DNA of 64,000 nucleotides. It comes from JAMXLO01 sp963812075 (lineage in GTDB: Bacteria > Pseudomonadota > Alphaproteobacteria > Acetobacterales > Acetobacteraceae). The notes beneath the pieces are model-generated. The model was not told the DNA's origin and searched no databases. It saw only the letters and a program-made list of their open reading frames with translations. Below, one piece after another: positions 1 through 8,242 of the stretch (position 1 is its first letter; each line of letters opens with the position of its first letter). The DNA is taken from assembly GCA_963812075.1 (NCBI GenBank), contig CAWETN010000010.1:1-64000 (forward strand). Direction: 5' to 3'. The position numbers and the translations under genes are program-made.

Positions 1-191
1 GCCTCCTCGCGGGACTTCTGGAAAAACCGCTCCAGAACATGCACGACGAACTCCATCGGCGTGTAGTCGTCGTTCAGCATCAGCACCTTGTACATCGCCG
101 GCTTTCGCGTTTTCGGGCGCGTCCGGACGACGACCCCGGTATTGGGGCCCTCGGTATTGTTGTTGCCGCCACGCCTGTCGCTGTCGCTCAT
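1..191 (-). CDS. clpS: ATP-dependent Clp protease adaptor ClpS (3' part missing)
   Basis: N-terminal 63 residues of ClpS, the adaptor that hands N-degron substrates to ClpAP. The start at 191 gives MSDSDRRGG, followed by a disordered basic leader and then the family core: YKVLMLNDDYTPMEFVVHVL and ERFFQKSREEA. The NDDYTPMEFV stretch carries the residues that form the N-degron pocket. The gene runs off the left edge, so the C-terminal half and any downstream clpA cannot be seen. ClpS lying upstream of a phasin gene is a common order in Acetobacteraceae. Identification is from direct motif reading. Confidence 0.95.
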   Translation of the reverse strand, partial: MSDSDRRGGNNNTEGPNTGVVVRTRPKTRKPAMYKVLMLNDDYTPMEFVVHVLERFFQKSREE

Positions 192-334
192 CGCAATTCC
201 GGACCCATCTGCCGCGACGTCCTCACCCCACTCGGACGGCGACGGCGTCCCGTCCCGCCCTGCCGAAGCACGAACCATATCGGAAGCCGGTGCCGGGTTA
301 AAAGACCATTGACAGCCAAACATTCACCCGCACG

Positions 335-362
335 AAAAAAGGCCCCGGCGCCGGCCGGGACC
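335..362 (-). terminator. Rho-independent terminator after the phasin gene
   Basis: Read on the minus strand, a GC-rich hairpin (arms GGTCCCGGC and GCCGGGGCC with one G-U pair, loop CGGC) is followed by six Ts at 340-335. It lies about 65 bp past the phasin stop codon and points the right way to end the phasin transcript before clpS. Confidence 0.75.
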
Positions 363-425
363 TTCTTCCGCTGTGCCACGATCGCCGGGGAGGGGGGCGA
401 TCCGGTACCAAAGCCGCCGCGCCGG

Positions 426-956
426 TCAGGCCGCCTTGGAGAACTTCTCCATGGCGAGGCTGAACCGGGCCGTGAGCGGCGCGAGCGCCTGCTCGGTCAG
501 CTTCATCGATGCGTCGGTGAGCTTGCCCGACTCGGCAAGCGTCTTCTCCATCGTCGAGCGCGCCAGGCTCGCCTGCAGGTCGAATGCGTCCTTCAACGAC
601 TTGACCGAGGACATCGCCTTGAACGTGGACACCGTGTCCTCGAACGAGGCCTGCGCACTGGCCGCCATCTGCTTGCCGATATCCTGCACCCCGGCTGCCC
701 AGATCTGGCCGCACTTCACCATCGCCTCGAGGTTGCCCTGGCCGAACGTCACCAGTTCCTCGGCCGTCTTCATCGCCTTTTCCATGTTTTCCTTCACCTT
801 TGCCTGTGTGTCCGTGAATCCCGCGGCTGCCCGTGACATGCCGTCCTTCAGCCCGGTCACCGTCGCCTCGAAACCCTTCGTGGCGGCTTCGGCCGTCCGG
901 TCCGCCAGCGCGGGCGATACCGCCGGCGCTTCGATCATCTTTGGCTTGCTCGCCAT
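426..956 (-). CDS. phaP: Phasin family protein (PHB granule-associated)
   Basis: A 176-residue alanine-rich helical protein with the Phasin_2 pattern: a central block FGQGNLEAMVKCGQIWAAG, followed by QASFEDTVSTFKAMSSVKS and a long amphipathic helix rich in A, K and E. Phasins coat polyhydroxybutyrate granules and control their size. The start at 956 is preceded by AGGAG nine bases upstream; upstream in-frame sequence does not look coding. The promoter carries two palindromes resembling PhaR operators (see separate entries), which supports a role in PHB metabolism. There is a terminator downstream at 335-362. The gene symbol is by family, since paralogues are common. Confidence 0.88.
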   Translation of the reverse strand: MASKPKMIEAPAVSPALADRTAEAATKGFEATVTGLKDGMSRAAAGFTDTQAKVKENMEKAMKTAEELVTFGQGNLEAMVKCGQIWAAGVQDIGKQMAASAQASFEDTVSTFKAMSSVKSLKDAFDLQASLARSTMEKTLAESGKLTDASMKLTEQALAPLTARFSLAMEKFSKAA

Positions 957-1026
957 GCGCGTGTTCTCCTGGTGAACGGTCACCCTGCGATGGGACCGCA
1001 CCTTTCGAGGTGGTTGCCGACGATTT

Positions 1027-1041
1027 TGCTGCAATGCAGCA
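1027..1041. promoter_or_regulatory. Proximal PhaR-like operator
   Basis: Perfect 6-bp inverted repeat TGCTGC-AAT-GCAGCA. This contains CTGC-N3-GCAG, the form reported for PhaR binding sites at phasin promoters of Paracoccus and Rhodobacter. It lies just downstream of the predicted -10 box, about where the phasin transcript would start, so bound repressor would block initiation. Confidence 0.65.
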
Positions 1042-1049
1042 CGGCCACG

Positions 1050-1078
1050 GATATAAGCCGCAACCGTCGGTGGATCAA
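1050..1078 (-). promoter_or_regulatory. Predicted sigma70-type promoter of the phasin gene
   Basis: On the minus strand, TTGATC (1078-1073) and TATATC (1055-1050) are separated by exactly 17 bp. This places the start site near 1043, about 85 bp upstream of the phasin start codon. The promoter is bracketed by two palindromes, the geometry expected for a repressed promoter. Prediction from sequence only. Confidence 0.55.
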
Positions 1079-1083
1079 GCGAA

Positions 1084-1102
1084 TTTTGTGCACTGCACAA
1101 AA
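1084..1102. promoter_or_regulatory. Distal PhaR-like operator
   Basis: Perfect 9-bp inverted repeat TTTTGTGCA-C-TGCACAAAA. It contains the TGC...GCA core shared with the proximal site and ends five bases upstream of the predicted -35 box of the phasin promoter. It also lies about 160 bp upstream of the divergent carboxypeptidase gene, so it could affect both. Confidence 0.6.
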
Positions 1103-1261
1103 GTTCGTTGAACTGTCGCCGGCTGTGCTTGGCGCCTTCGCCCGTTCCGCAACGACCCTTACTAACTCCTTCTGGTTTTTCCTCTTTTCCGCCTTTTGGG
1201 GCTGGACAGGGTCGCTTGGGGGCTCCTAGAGTCGCCTGGATTCGCCGGAGGTGAGCAACGA

Positions 1262-2482
1262 ATGGCGTTAGCGGGCGGCTCAGGACGCAAGTTAGTATCG
1301 CGCCTCTCCGCTCTGCTCGGCCTCTCTGCCGTCGCCTGGACCAGCCTGTTCGTGCAGGACGCCCGGGCGCAGATCGGCTCCGAACGCTACAGTTCCATCG
1401 TGGTCGACGCCGCCACCGGCAATGTGTTGGAAGCAGCCAACGCCGATGCACCGCGCCATCCGGCGAGCTTGGCCAAGCTGATGACGCTGTACATGACCTT
1501 CGAGGCGCTGCGGGACCGTCGCGTCAGCCTGCAACAGGTGGTGCCGGTTTCCGCGTATGCGGCTGCCGCGGCGCCCACCAAACTCGGTCTGGTGCCTGGC
1601 AGCACGCGGCTGACCGTCGAGGACGCGATTCTGGCCCTGGTGACCAAGTCCGCCAACGACGCCGCGGCGGCGCTGGGGGAAATGCTTGGGGGCTCCGAGG
1701 ACCGGTTCGCCCAGATGATGACGCTGCGTGCCCGTGCTCTCGGCATGAACCGGACGAACTTCACCAACGCCTCCGGCCTGCCGGACCCGGACGCCTGGAC
1801 CACCGCCCGCGACCTCGCGATCCTGGCGCGCCACGTGCTGTCGGACTTCCCGGGGTTCTATCCCTACTTCAGCACGCCCAGCTTCACCTTCCAGCGTCGC
1901 GTGATCTTCAACCACGACCGCATGCTGCAGTCCTATCCGGGCGCCGACGGCATGAAGACGGGTTACACCGAGGCGTCAGGGCACAACCTCGTGACCAGCG
2001 CAGTGCGCAGCGGGGTGCGGCTGATCGGCGTCGTACTCGGCGCCGCTTCGAACCCCGAGCGGGACGCCCATATGGCGGTGCTGCTCGACCAGGGGTTCGA
2101 GCAGATGGATGTGCCGCCCGAGCACCGGACCGCGGTGGCGAACCGCCTGCCCAGCCTGATTGGCACGGCCCATGCCGCCACCGTGACGGCGCAGCCGATC
2201 CGACCGGCGTCGCATACCCGGATAACGGCGGGCTGGGCGATCCAGGTCGGCAGCTTTGCCAATGAGAGGGCGGCGCGCGACGCTGCGGCGAATGCGCGCA
2301 GTGCCGCCGACGGCGGCGAGGTGCGCATCGAACCGGCCAGCCAGCGCGGCAGGACAGTGTGGCGTGCCCAGGTCATCGGACTGACCGCTGGCGAGGCCCA
2401 GGGTGCCTGCGCGGCGCTGACTCGGCACCGGGCGGCTTGCTTCGTGATCCGTCCGGACCAGCGTCAGGTGGCGAGTCGCTAG
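1262..2482 (+). CDS. D-alanyl-D-alanine carboxypeptidase with SPOR domain
   Basis: A 406-residue peptidoglycan carboxypeptidase (serine DD-peptidase, S11/PBP5-like) acting in the periplasm. It has a signal peptide ending near DARAQ (residues 32-37), the catalytic SLAK at 69-72, SAN at 130-132 and KTG at 232-234. A C-terminal SPOR domain (about residues 325-400, starting WAIQVGSFANERAARDAA) should bind denuded glycan at the septum. The start ATG at 1262 has GGAGG about 11 bases upstream. This PBP plus SPOR fusion is usual in alphaproteobacteria. The gene is convergent with rpiA, with only 3 bp between the stop codons. Confidence 0.93.
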   Translation: MALAGGSGRKLVSRLSALLGLSAVAWTSLFVQDARAQIGSERYSSIVVDAATGNVLEAANADAPRHPASLAKLMTLYMTFEALRDRRVSLQQVVPVSAYAAAAAPTKLGLVPGSTRLTVEDAILALVTKSANDAAAALGEMLGGSEDRFAQMMTLRARALGMNRTNFTNASGLPDPDAWTTARDLAILARHVLSDFPGFYPYFSTPSFTFQRRVIFNHDRMLQSYPGADGMKTGYTEASGHNLVTSAVRSGVRLIGVVLGAASNPERDAHMAVLLDQGFEQMDVPPEHRTAVANRLPSLIGTAHAATVTAQPIRPASHTRITAGWAIQVGSFANERAARDAAANARSAADGGEVRIEPASQRGRTVWRAQVIGLTAGEAQGACAALTRHRAACFVIRPDQRQVASR

Positions 2483-2485
2483 GCG

Positions 2486-3172
2486 CTATCCGCTGGCAAT
2501 CCGCTGAACCCCGTCGTCGCCGGCGACCAGGGCGAGCCTTGCCATCCCGATAAACAGCCCGGTTTCCACCACGCCGACAATCTGTCCGATTGCGCGGTCC
2601 AGGCCGGCCGGATCGGCGATTGCGGGAAACCGGCAGTCGAGAATGCGGTTGCCGCCGTCCGTGCAGTATAGCTGCCCGCCCGGGTCCCGCCTCGGCTGTG
2701 GGTCGGTCCCGAGGCGACGCAGGCGGTCGGCGGTCGTCTCCCAGCCGAACGGCACCACCTCGACCGGTACCGGCGCGGTGCCCCCGAGACGCTCGACCAG
2801 CTTCGGCTCGTCGGCCACGATGATGAGCCGGTCGCTCGCCGCCGCGACGATCTTCTCGCGCAGCAGCGCGCCGCCCAGGCCCTTGATGAGGTTCAGCGTC
2901 CCCAGCTCGATCTCGTCGGCACCGTCGATCGTGACATCGATGCGCCGGTGCTCCGCAAAGCCGGTCAGCGGGATGCCACCCTCGCGCGCCTGCGCCGCGC
3001 TGCGCTCCGAGGTCGGGATGGCGCGGATAGAGAGACCCTCGCGCACCCGACGGATCAGGGCGTCGATGGCAAACCGGGCGGTCGATCCTGTGCCGAGGCC
3101 GACGATCATGCCGTGCTCGACCATGCCGGCGGCTGCTTCGGCCGCGGCACGCTTGTGGACGTCCCGGTCCAT
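2486..3172 (-). CDS. rpiA: Ribose-5-phosphate isomerase A
   Basis: A 228-residue enzyme of the non-oxidative pentose phosphate pathway that interconverts ribose-5-P and ribulose-5-P. Family signatures are GLGTGSTA near residue 30, the TIDGADEIE motif with catalytic aspartates, and KGLGGALLREKI with the active-site lysine region. The ATG at 3172 overlaps the stop of the small upstream gene as TGATG, suggesting translational coupling. Length and motif order match RpiA. Confidence 0.95.
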   Translation of the reverse strand: MDRDVHKRAAAEAAAGMVEHGMIVGLGTGSTARFAIDALIRRVREGLSIRAIPTSERSAAQAREGGIPLTGFAEHRRIDVTIDGADEIELGTLNLIKGLGGALLREKIVAAASDRLIIVADEPKLVERLGGTAPVPVEVVPFGWETTADRLRRLGTDPQPRRDPGGQLYCTDGGNRILDCRFPAIADPAGLDRAIGQIVGVVETGLFIGMARLALVAGDDGVQRIASG

Positions 3173-3449
3173 CAGCGGTGCACCTCCTGGAATACGCCCG
3201 GCCAGCTGCCCACGCGGACCGTCGCCGCCTCGGCCTCCGTCATGCCATACGCCTCCAGCGCTTCGAGCCGGCCCAGGTCGCCTTCGAGGACATCGCAAGC
3301 CTTCCGAGTACCAGCTGGTCCACCGGACCGAAACGGTGCAGCCAGCCTGCATCGGTGTGCATGTCGCTGTTCATGGCGGGGTGGCAATAGCCGTTCCCGC
3401 CCGGTCTGACCACTGTATTGGCCTTGCGCCGGGCTGCCGTGCTACGCAT
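3172..3449 (-). CDS. Small hypothetical protein coupled to rpiA (single frameshift)
   Basis: Two overlapping reading frames join into one plausible protein of about 92 residues. The first frame gives MNSDMHTDAGWLHRFGPVDQ and LVLG. After a shift near 3300 the second gives KACDVLEGDLGRLEALEAYG, MTEAEAATVRVGSWPG and VFQEVHR. The second frame ends in TGA overlapping the rpiA start (TGATG), which is good evidence that the coding frame is real. The protein is acidic and probably soluble, with no signal peptide. I do not recognise the family. The start is either 3449 or an internal Met about 25 codons later. Confidence 0.5.
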
Positions 3450-3490
3450 CTTGGCAGATCACGATAGTTGAGGGACGGGGACGGACGGCG

Positions 3491-4297
3491 ATGGACGGCG
3501 GGGCCGACGCGAGACGCATCACCATTCATGCGCCGGAGGACTTCGTCGGGATGCGCGTCGCGGGCCGTCTGGCGGCCGAGACGCTCGACATGATCACCGA
3601 GCAGGTCCGGCCGGGCGTAACCACCGGTACATTGGACGCGCTGTGCCATGAGTTCATCACCGCGCGCGGCGCGGTGCCGGCGCCGCTGAACTACCGGGGC
3701 TACCCGAAATCGATCTGCACCTCGATCAACCACGTGGTGTGCCACGGTATCCCCGGCGAGCGGCGACTGGAGAACGGCGATGTCCTGAACATCGACGTGA
3801 CCGTCATCCTGGACGGCTGGCACGGCGATTCGTCGCGCATGTATGTCGCCGGCACGGCGTCCACCCGTGCGCGCAACCTGATGGACGTGACCTATGAGGC
3901 GATGATGCGCGGCGTGCAGGCGGTGAAGCCCGGCGTGACGCTGGGCGACATCGGCTACATTATCCAGAACTACGTCGAGGGTCAGCGGTTCAGCGTGGTG
4001 CGCGACTTCTGCGGCCATGGCATCGGCCGGCGCTTCCACGAGCCGCCGAACGTGCTGCATTTCGGCCGGCCCGGCGAGGGCCCGGTGCTGCGGCCCGGTA
4101 TGTTCTTCACCATCGAGCCGATGGTGAATGCGGGGCGTCCCGAGGTGAAGGTGCTCGACGACGGCTGGACCGCGGTGACGCGCGACCGCAGCCTGTCGGC
4201 ACAGTTCGAACACATGATCGGGGTGAACGAGACCGGGTGCGAGATCTTCACGCTGTCGCCCGCCGGTTACACCAAGCCCCCCTACACGGCCGGCTGA
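3491..4297 (+). CDS. map: Type I methionine aminopeptidase
   Basis: A 268-residue cytosolic metalloprotease that removes the initiator Met from nascent proteins. It shows the pita-bread fold signatures: NHVVCHGIP with the substrate-binding His, NIDVTVILDGWHGDSS with the two metal-binding Asp, GHGIGRRFHEPP with the metal His, FTIEPM with the metal Glu and, near the end, the last Glu/Gln region around SAQFEHMIGV. The length is usual for the family. It is divergent from the rpiA operon. Confidence 0.96.
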   Translation: MDGGADARRITIHAPEDFVGMRVAGRLAAETLDMITEQVRPGVTTGTLDALCHEFITARGAVPAPLNYRGYPKSICTSINHVVCHGIPGERRLENGDVLNIDVTVILDGWHGDSSRMYVAGTASTRARNLMDVTYEAMMRGVQAVKPGVTLGDIGYIIQNYVEGQRFSVVRDFCGHGIGRRFHEPPNVLHFGRPGEGPVLRPGMFFTIEPMVNAGRPEVKVLDDGWTAVTRDRSLSAQFEHMIGVNETGCEIFTLSPAGYTKPPYTAG

Positions 4298-4425
4298 ACG
4301 ACCTCCGGGCGCAGGCGGCGGGAGGCTGCGCTCGCATCAGGATGGCTGGACCCGGATGTGGACTGGGCTATCCTGGCGCGTCCAAGTTCGCCAGGCGAAA
4401 AAAACCGCGGGAGGAAAGCTGCAAG

Positions 4426-5631
4426 ATGACAAACCGTCTCACCCGTCGGGCCGCGCTGGGGGCCGGCCTCGCGGCGGTGGCCTCGCCCGTGGCGTTGCGG
4501 CACGCGCGCGGCGAAGCCCCGATCAGGATCGGCATGCCGCTGGCGCTGACCGGCCCGGCGGCGGAGATCGGCGAGCAGATGCGGCACGGCGCGGAATTCT
4601 GGGCGAAGCAACTGAACGCCAAGGGCGGCCTGCTGGGCCGCCCGATCGAGCTGCATGTCGAGGATACCACCGGCGACCCCGCCACCTGCGTGCGCAAGGC
4701 ACAACTCGTGGTCGAGCGCGACGACTGCCGTCTGCTGTTCGGCATGGTGCTGTCGTCCGAGGCGCTCGCGGTGGTGCCGAAGCTCGCCGAGTGGAACGCG
4801 ATCTTCATCTCGTCGGACAACGGCGACGGCCGGCTGACCGGTTCGTCGTTCGTGCCGAACTTCTTCCGTGCCAACATCTCGGGCCCGATGGAGACGCGGG
4901 CCATCTCGCTGTGGCTGCGGCGCGGCGAGATGAAGAACTTCTATGCCATCGGCATGGACTACGCCTGGGGCCACAACAGCATCGACGTGTTCCAGGACGA
5001 GGTGAAGAAGGCCAGCAAGAATTTTGTCGGCGCGGTCTTCTCGCCGATCGGCACGAAGGATTTCTCCACCTACATCACCAAGATCCGCCAGGCCGGCGCC
5101 GATGCCTGCTTCATCGTCATGCAGGGCGCCGACAACAATGCGTTCCTGTCGCAGGCGCGCGAATATCGGCTGGCCGACAAGGTGCAGTTGCTCACATCGA
5201 TCGTCGATCTGAACAGCATCCGTGCGGTGGGCGATGCGGCGATGGGGCTGGTCGGTTCGACACGCTACAGCTTCACAATCGACAATCCGGCGAACCGGGC
5301 GTTCGTCGAGGCGTGGCGGAAGGAATACGGCGCCGAGCCCGACGTGTTCGAGGGCGAGCAGTGGCAGGCCTGCCAGATCCTGCAGGCCGGCATCGAGAAA
5401 GCCGGCAGCATCGAGGCGGATAAGCTGCGCCCGGCGCTGGAGACGGTGGCGGTGGATTCGATCAAGGGCCATGTGGCCATCCGCGCCTGCGACCACCAGG
5501 CGGTGCAGGGCGGCTACATGGTGAAAGTCGTGAAGAAGGAGGGCACGAGGCTGCCTGCGCCGGTGATCATTGCGACCTACCCGGGCGAGGAGGTAACGCC
5601 GGCCTGTCGGCAGATGACGTTCGACAGCTGA
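4426..5631 (+). CDS. Liv-type ABC transporter substrate-binding protein
   Basis: A 401-residue periplasmic binding protein of the branched-chain amino acid/amide family (peripla_BP_6). A Tat-like or Sec signal peptide is seen (MTNRLTRRAALGAGLAAV, cleavage near HARGEA). The mature protein starts PIRIGMPLALTGPAAEIGEQ, the standard opening of LivK-like proteins. The start ATG at 4426 follows a GGGAGGAAAG ribosome site. It heads a five-gene transporter operon (binding protein, two permeases, two ATPases) followed by an SDR-fold gene. The true ligand cannot be read from sequence; this family also takes amides, urea and aromatic acids. Confidence 0.9.
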   Translation: MTNRLTRRAALGAGLAAVASPVALRHARGEAPIRIGMPLALTGPAAEIGEQMRHGAEFWAKQLNAKGGLLGRPIELHVEDTTGDPATCVRKAQLVVERDDCRLLFGMVLSSEALAVVPKLAEWNAIFISSDNGDGRLTGSSFVPNFFRANISGPMETRAISLWLRRGEMKNFYAIGMDYAWGHNSIDVFQDEVKKASKNFVGAVFSPIGTKDFSTYITKIRQAGADACFIVMQGADNNAFLSQAREYRLADKVQLLTSIVDLNSIRAVGDAAMGLVGSTRYSFTIDNPANRAFVEAWRKEYGAEPDVFEGEQWQACQILQAGIEKAGSIEADKLRPALETVAVDSIKGHVAIRACDHQAVQGGYMVKVVKKEGTRLPAPVIIATYPGEEVTPACRQMTFDS

Positions 5632-5668
5632 TGGAGGAGCCACGTCCGGCCACAGCCGGAAGCCGCTG

Positions 5669-6538
5669 ATGGACTTCGTGGGCTTCCTCGTCACTCAGTG
5701 CCTCAACGCGCTGTCGCAGGCAGCGCTGTTGTTCTTTCTCGGTGTCGGCCTCACGTTGATCTTTGGCATCATGCGCATTGTGAACTTCGCGCATGGCGCG
5801 TTCTTCATGCTGGGCGCCTATGTCGGTTACTCGTCGGTCGCGGTCGTCGGCAGCTTCTGGGCCGCGCTGATCATCGCGCCGCTGCTGGTCGGCGGCTTCG
5901 GCGCCGCGTTCGAACTCGGCATCCTGCGTCGCCTGTATCGCCGCGACCACAGCGCCTTCCTGATGGTGACGTTCGGTCTCACGCTGATCATGGGCGAGGC
6001 GATCCGCCTGCTCTGGGGCGTCAACGCGCTGGAGGTCCCCGCACCGCAGGTGCTGTCCGGCATCGTCTTCATCCTCGACGAACCATTCCCGATCTACCGG
6101 CTATTCCTTGCCGGCGCCGGCATCGTGGTGGCAGTCGCCATCTGGCAGTTCCTCGAGCGCACGCGCCTGGGGCTGCTGATCCGCGCCACCTCGCAGAACG
6201 CCGAGATGGTGCACGCACTCGGTACCGACGTCCGGCTGGTGCGCTCCGCGGTGTTCGGCATCGGCTGCGGCTTGGCGGGCATCGGCGGCGTGCTCGCTGC
6301 ACCGATGGTGACAGCTTCGCTGGCGATGGCGCCGAATGCGGTGATCGACACCTTCGTCATCGTCATCATCGGCGGTATGGGCAGCTTCGTGGGCTCGGCG
6401 ATCGGCGCGCTGCTCGTGGCGTTCGTGCAGGTGTTCGGCACGTATTACTTCCCCGACCTTGCCCTCGCGCTGATGTATCTCGTCATGCTGACGGTGCTTG
6501 TCGTGCGTCCGGGCGGCCTGCTCGGCAAGGAAGCCTGA
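5669..6538 (+). CDS. livH: Liv-type ABC transporter permease (LivH family)
   Basis: A 289-residue inner-membrane permease with about eight hydrophobic segments. Family hallmarks include GLTLIFGIMRIVNFAHGAFF near the N-terminus and the loop RATSQNAEMVHALGTDVRLV that contacts the ATPase. It sits 37 bp after the binding protein and 4 bp before the second permease, so all are probably co-transcribed. The symbol is by family. Confidence 0.92.
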   Translation: MDFVGFLVTQCLNALSQAALLFFLGVGLTLIFGIMRIVNFAHGAFFMLGAYVGYSSVAVVGSFWAALIIAPLLVGGFGAAFELGILRRLYRRDHSAFLMVTFGLTLIMGEAIRLLWGVNALEVPAPQVLSGIVFILDEPFPIYRLFLAGAGIVVAVAIWQFLERTRLGLLIRATSQNAEMVHALGTDVRLVRSAVFGIGCGLAGIGGVLAAPMVTASLAMAPNAVIDTFVIVIIGGMGSFVGSAIGALLVAFVQVFGTYYFPDLALALMYLVMLTVLVVRPGGLLGKEA

Positions 6539-6542
6539 CCGG

Positions 6543-7520
6543 ATGAATGTCCTGCCTGGCCTGGCAGTGGCGACGCTGCTCCTGGCGCTCGCCCCGCTTG
6601 GCCTGCCCCCTTATGCGATGACGCTGCTGACTGAGGCACTTATCCTCGGCCTGTTCGCCATGAGCCTCGACCTGATGGTGGGCTACACGCGGCTGCTGTC
6701 GTTCGGTCATGCCGCGGCCTACGGGCTCGGCGCCTATACCTGTGGCAACCTGCTGCTGCACACCAGCATACCTCTGGTGTTCGCCGTGCCGATCGCCGCA
6801 GCGTTCAGCGGTATCGCGGCCATCGGCGTGGCCTGGGTATGCACGCTTGCCTCCGGCGTGTCGTTCTCCATGCTGACGCTGGCCTTCGCACAGCTGCTCT
6901 ACGCGGTGGCGTTCAAGTGGACCTCGGTCACCGGTGCATCGGACGGGCTGGCAGGCATTCCGCGCAGCCCCGGCCCATTCGGCATCACGGTGTTCGCCGG
7001 CAAGTCAGGCTTCTATTACCTGGTCCTGGCCTGCCTGCTCGGCGCCTTCCTGTTCTGCCGCACGCTGGTGCGCTCACCATTCGGCGCGGTGCTGCGCGGC
7101 ATCCGCGAGAACGAGGCGAAGACCTTGTCTCTCGGCTACAACACCCGCCGCTACAAGATAGCCGTCGTGGCGATCGCCTTCGCACTGGGTGGCCTGGCCG
7201 GCGCGCTGTACGCACCGTTCGCCGGATTCGCCAACACCGAGCTGCTGTTCTGGTTGTTCTCCGGTCAGGTGCTGATCATGGTCATCGTCGGCGGCTCAGG
7301 TACGCTGGTGGGGCCGATCATCGGTGCGGCGTTCTTCATGCTGGTGTCGAACCTGCTGAGTTCGTGGACCAACTCATGGGCGCTGTTCTTCGGTCTGATC
7401 TTCATCGGCTTCGTGCTGTTTGCGCCGCAGGGCATCTGGGGTCTGGCGACGCGCGTCTTCACCAGCGCACCGTCGGATGCGAGGCGAGGGCGGTGGCGCT
7501 CCTTGAACTGGACGGGCTGA
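6543..7520 (+). CDS. livM: Liv-type ABC transporter permease (LivM family)
   Basis: A 325-residue partner permease. The N-terminal half carries MSLDLMVGYTRLLSFGHAAA, and the ATPase-contact loop is RGIRENEAKTLSLGYNTRRY, both typical of LivM. The start at 6543 is the first ATG after the livH stop and gives a normal-length protein. The last 28 bases overlap the GTG start of the next gene. Confidence 0.92.
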   Translation: MNVLPGLAVATLLLALAPLGLPPYAMTLLTEALILGLFAMSLDLMVGYTRLLSFGHAAAYGLGAYTCGNLLLHTSIPLVFAVPIAAAFSGIAAIGVAWVCTLASGVSFSMLTLAFAQLLYAVAFKWTSVTGASDGLAGIPRSPGPFGITVFAGKSGFYYLVLACLLGAFLFCRTLVRSPFGAVLRGIRENEAKTLSLGYNTRRYKIAVVAIAFALGGLAGALYAPFAGFANTELLFWLFSGQVLIMVIVGGSGTLVGPIIGAAFFMLVSNLLSSWTNSWALFFGLIFIGFVLFAPQGIWGLATRVFTSAPSDARRGRWRSLNWTG

Positions 7521-8242
7521 CGCGCCGCTTCGGCGGCATCATCGCAGTCGATAGCGTGAGTATGCGCGTCGAGATGGGCGAGGTACGCGCGGTAATCGGC
7601 CCCAACGGTGCCGGCAAATCGACGCTGTTCAATCTGATCACCGGCGTGGTGCCGCCGTCCGACGGCGGCGTGCGCTTCGACAATGAATCGCTGACCGGGC
7701 TTTCCCCCTACAGCATTTGCCAGCGCGGCATTTCTCGCACCTTCCAGATCACCTCGCTGTTCCCCGAGATGACGGCGCGCGAAAACGCTCGCCTCGCGGC
7801 ACAGGCGCGGCACGCGCGGCGCTGGCAACCCTATGGCGGAGGCGAAGTGTTCGGCGATGCCGGGCGGCGTGGTGATGCGGCGTTGGAACGGCTCGGGTTG
7901 ACGCATGTTGCGGCGCGGCCGGCGGGGCTGTTGTCGCACGGTGACCAGCGGCTGCTGGAGGTTGCTATGGCGCTGGCGCAGGGGCCGCGCCTGCTGCTGC
8001 TCGACGAGCCGACACAGGGGCTGTCGGTGGAGGAGACGGCGCAGGCGGTCGAAACTCTGGCGGGTCTGCTGTCCGATGGTGCAATGACGGTGCTGCTGGT
8101 CGAGCACGACATGGAGGTGGTGTTCCGGCTGGCGCGCATGATCACTGTGCTGCACCGGGGCGCGGTGATCGCCGACGGTTCGCCGGACGCGGTGAAGGCG
8201 GATGCCGAAGTGCAGCGCGCCTATCTCGGGGGCCTCGGCTGA
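7493..8242 (+). CDS. livG: Liv-type ABC transporter ATP-binding protein (LivG family)
   Basis: A 249-residue ATPase. It has Walker A GPNGAGKST, signature LLSHGDQRLLEVA (the LSxGxQR form used by this family), Walker B LLLLDEPTQGLS and switch His in VEHDM. The start is GTG at 7493 (V-A-L-L-E-L-D-G), inside the end of livM; no ATG lies early enough to leave the first beta strand intact. The stop codon overlaps the livF start as TGATG. Confidence 0.92.
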   Translation: MALLELDGLTRRFGGIIAVDSVSMRVEMGEVRAVIGPNGAGKSTLFNLITGVVPPSDGGVRFDNESLTGLSPYSICQRGISRTFQITSLFPEMTARENARLAAQARHARRWQPYGGGEVFGDAGRRGDAALERLGLTHVAARPAGLLSHGDQRLLEVAMALAQGPRLLLLDEPTQGLSVEETAQAVETLAGLLSDGAMTVLLVEHDMEVVFRLARMITVLHRGAVIADGSPDAVKADAEVQRAYLGGLG

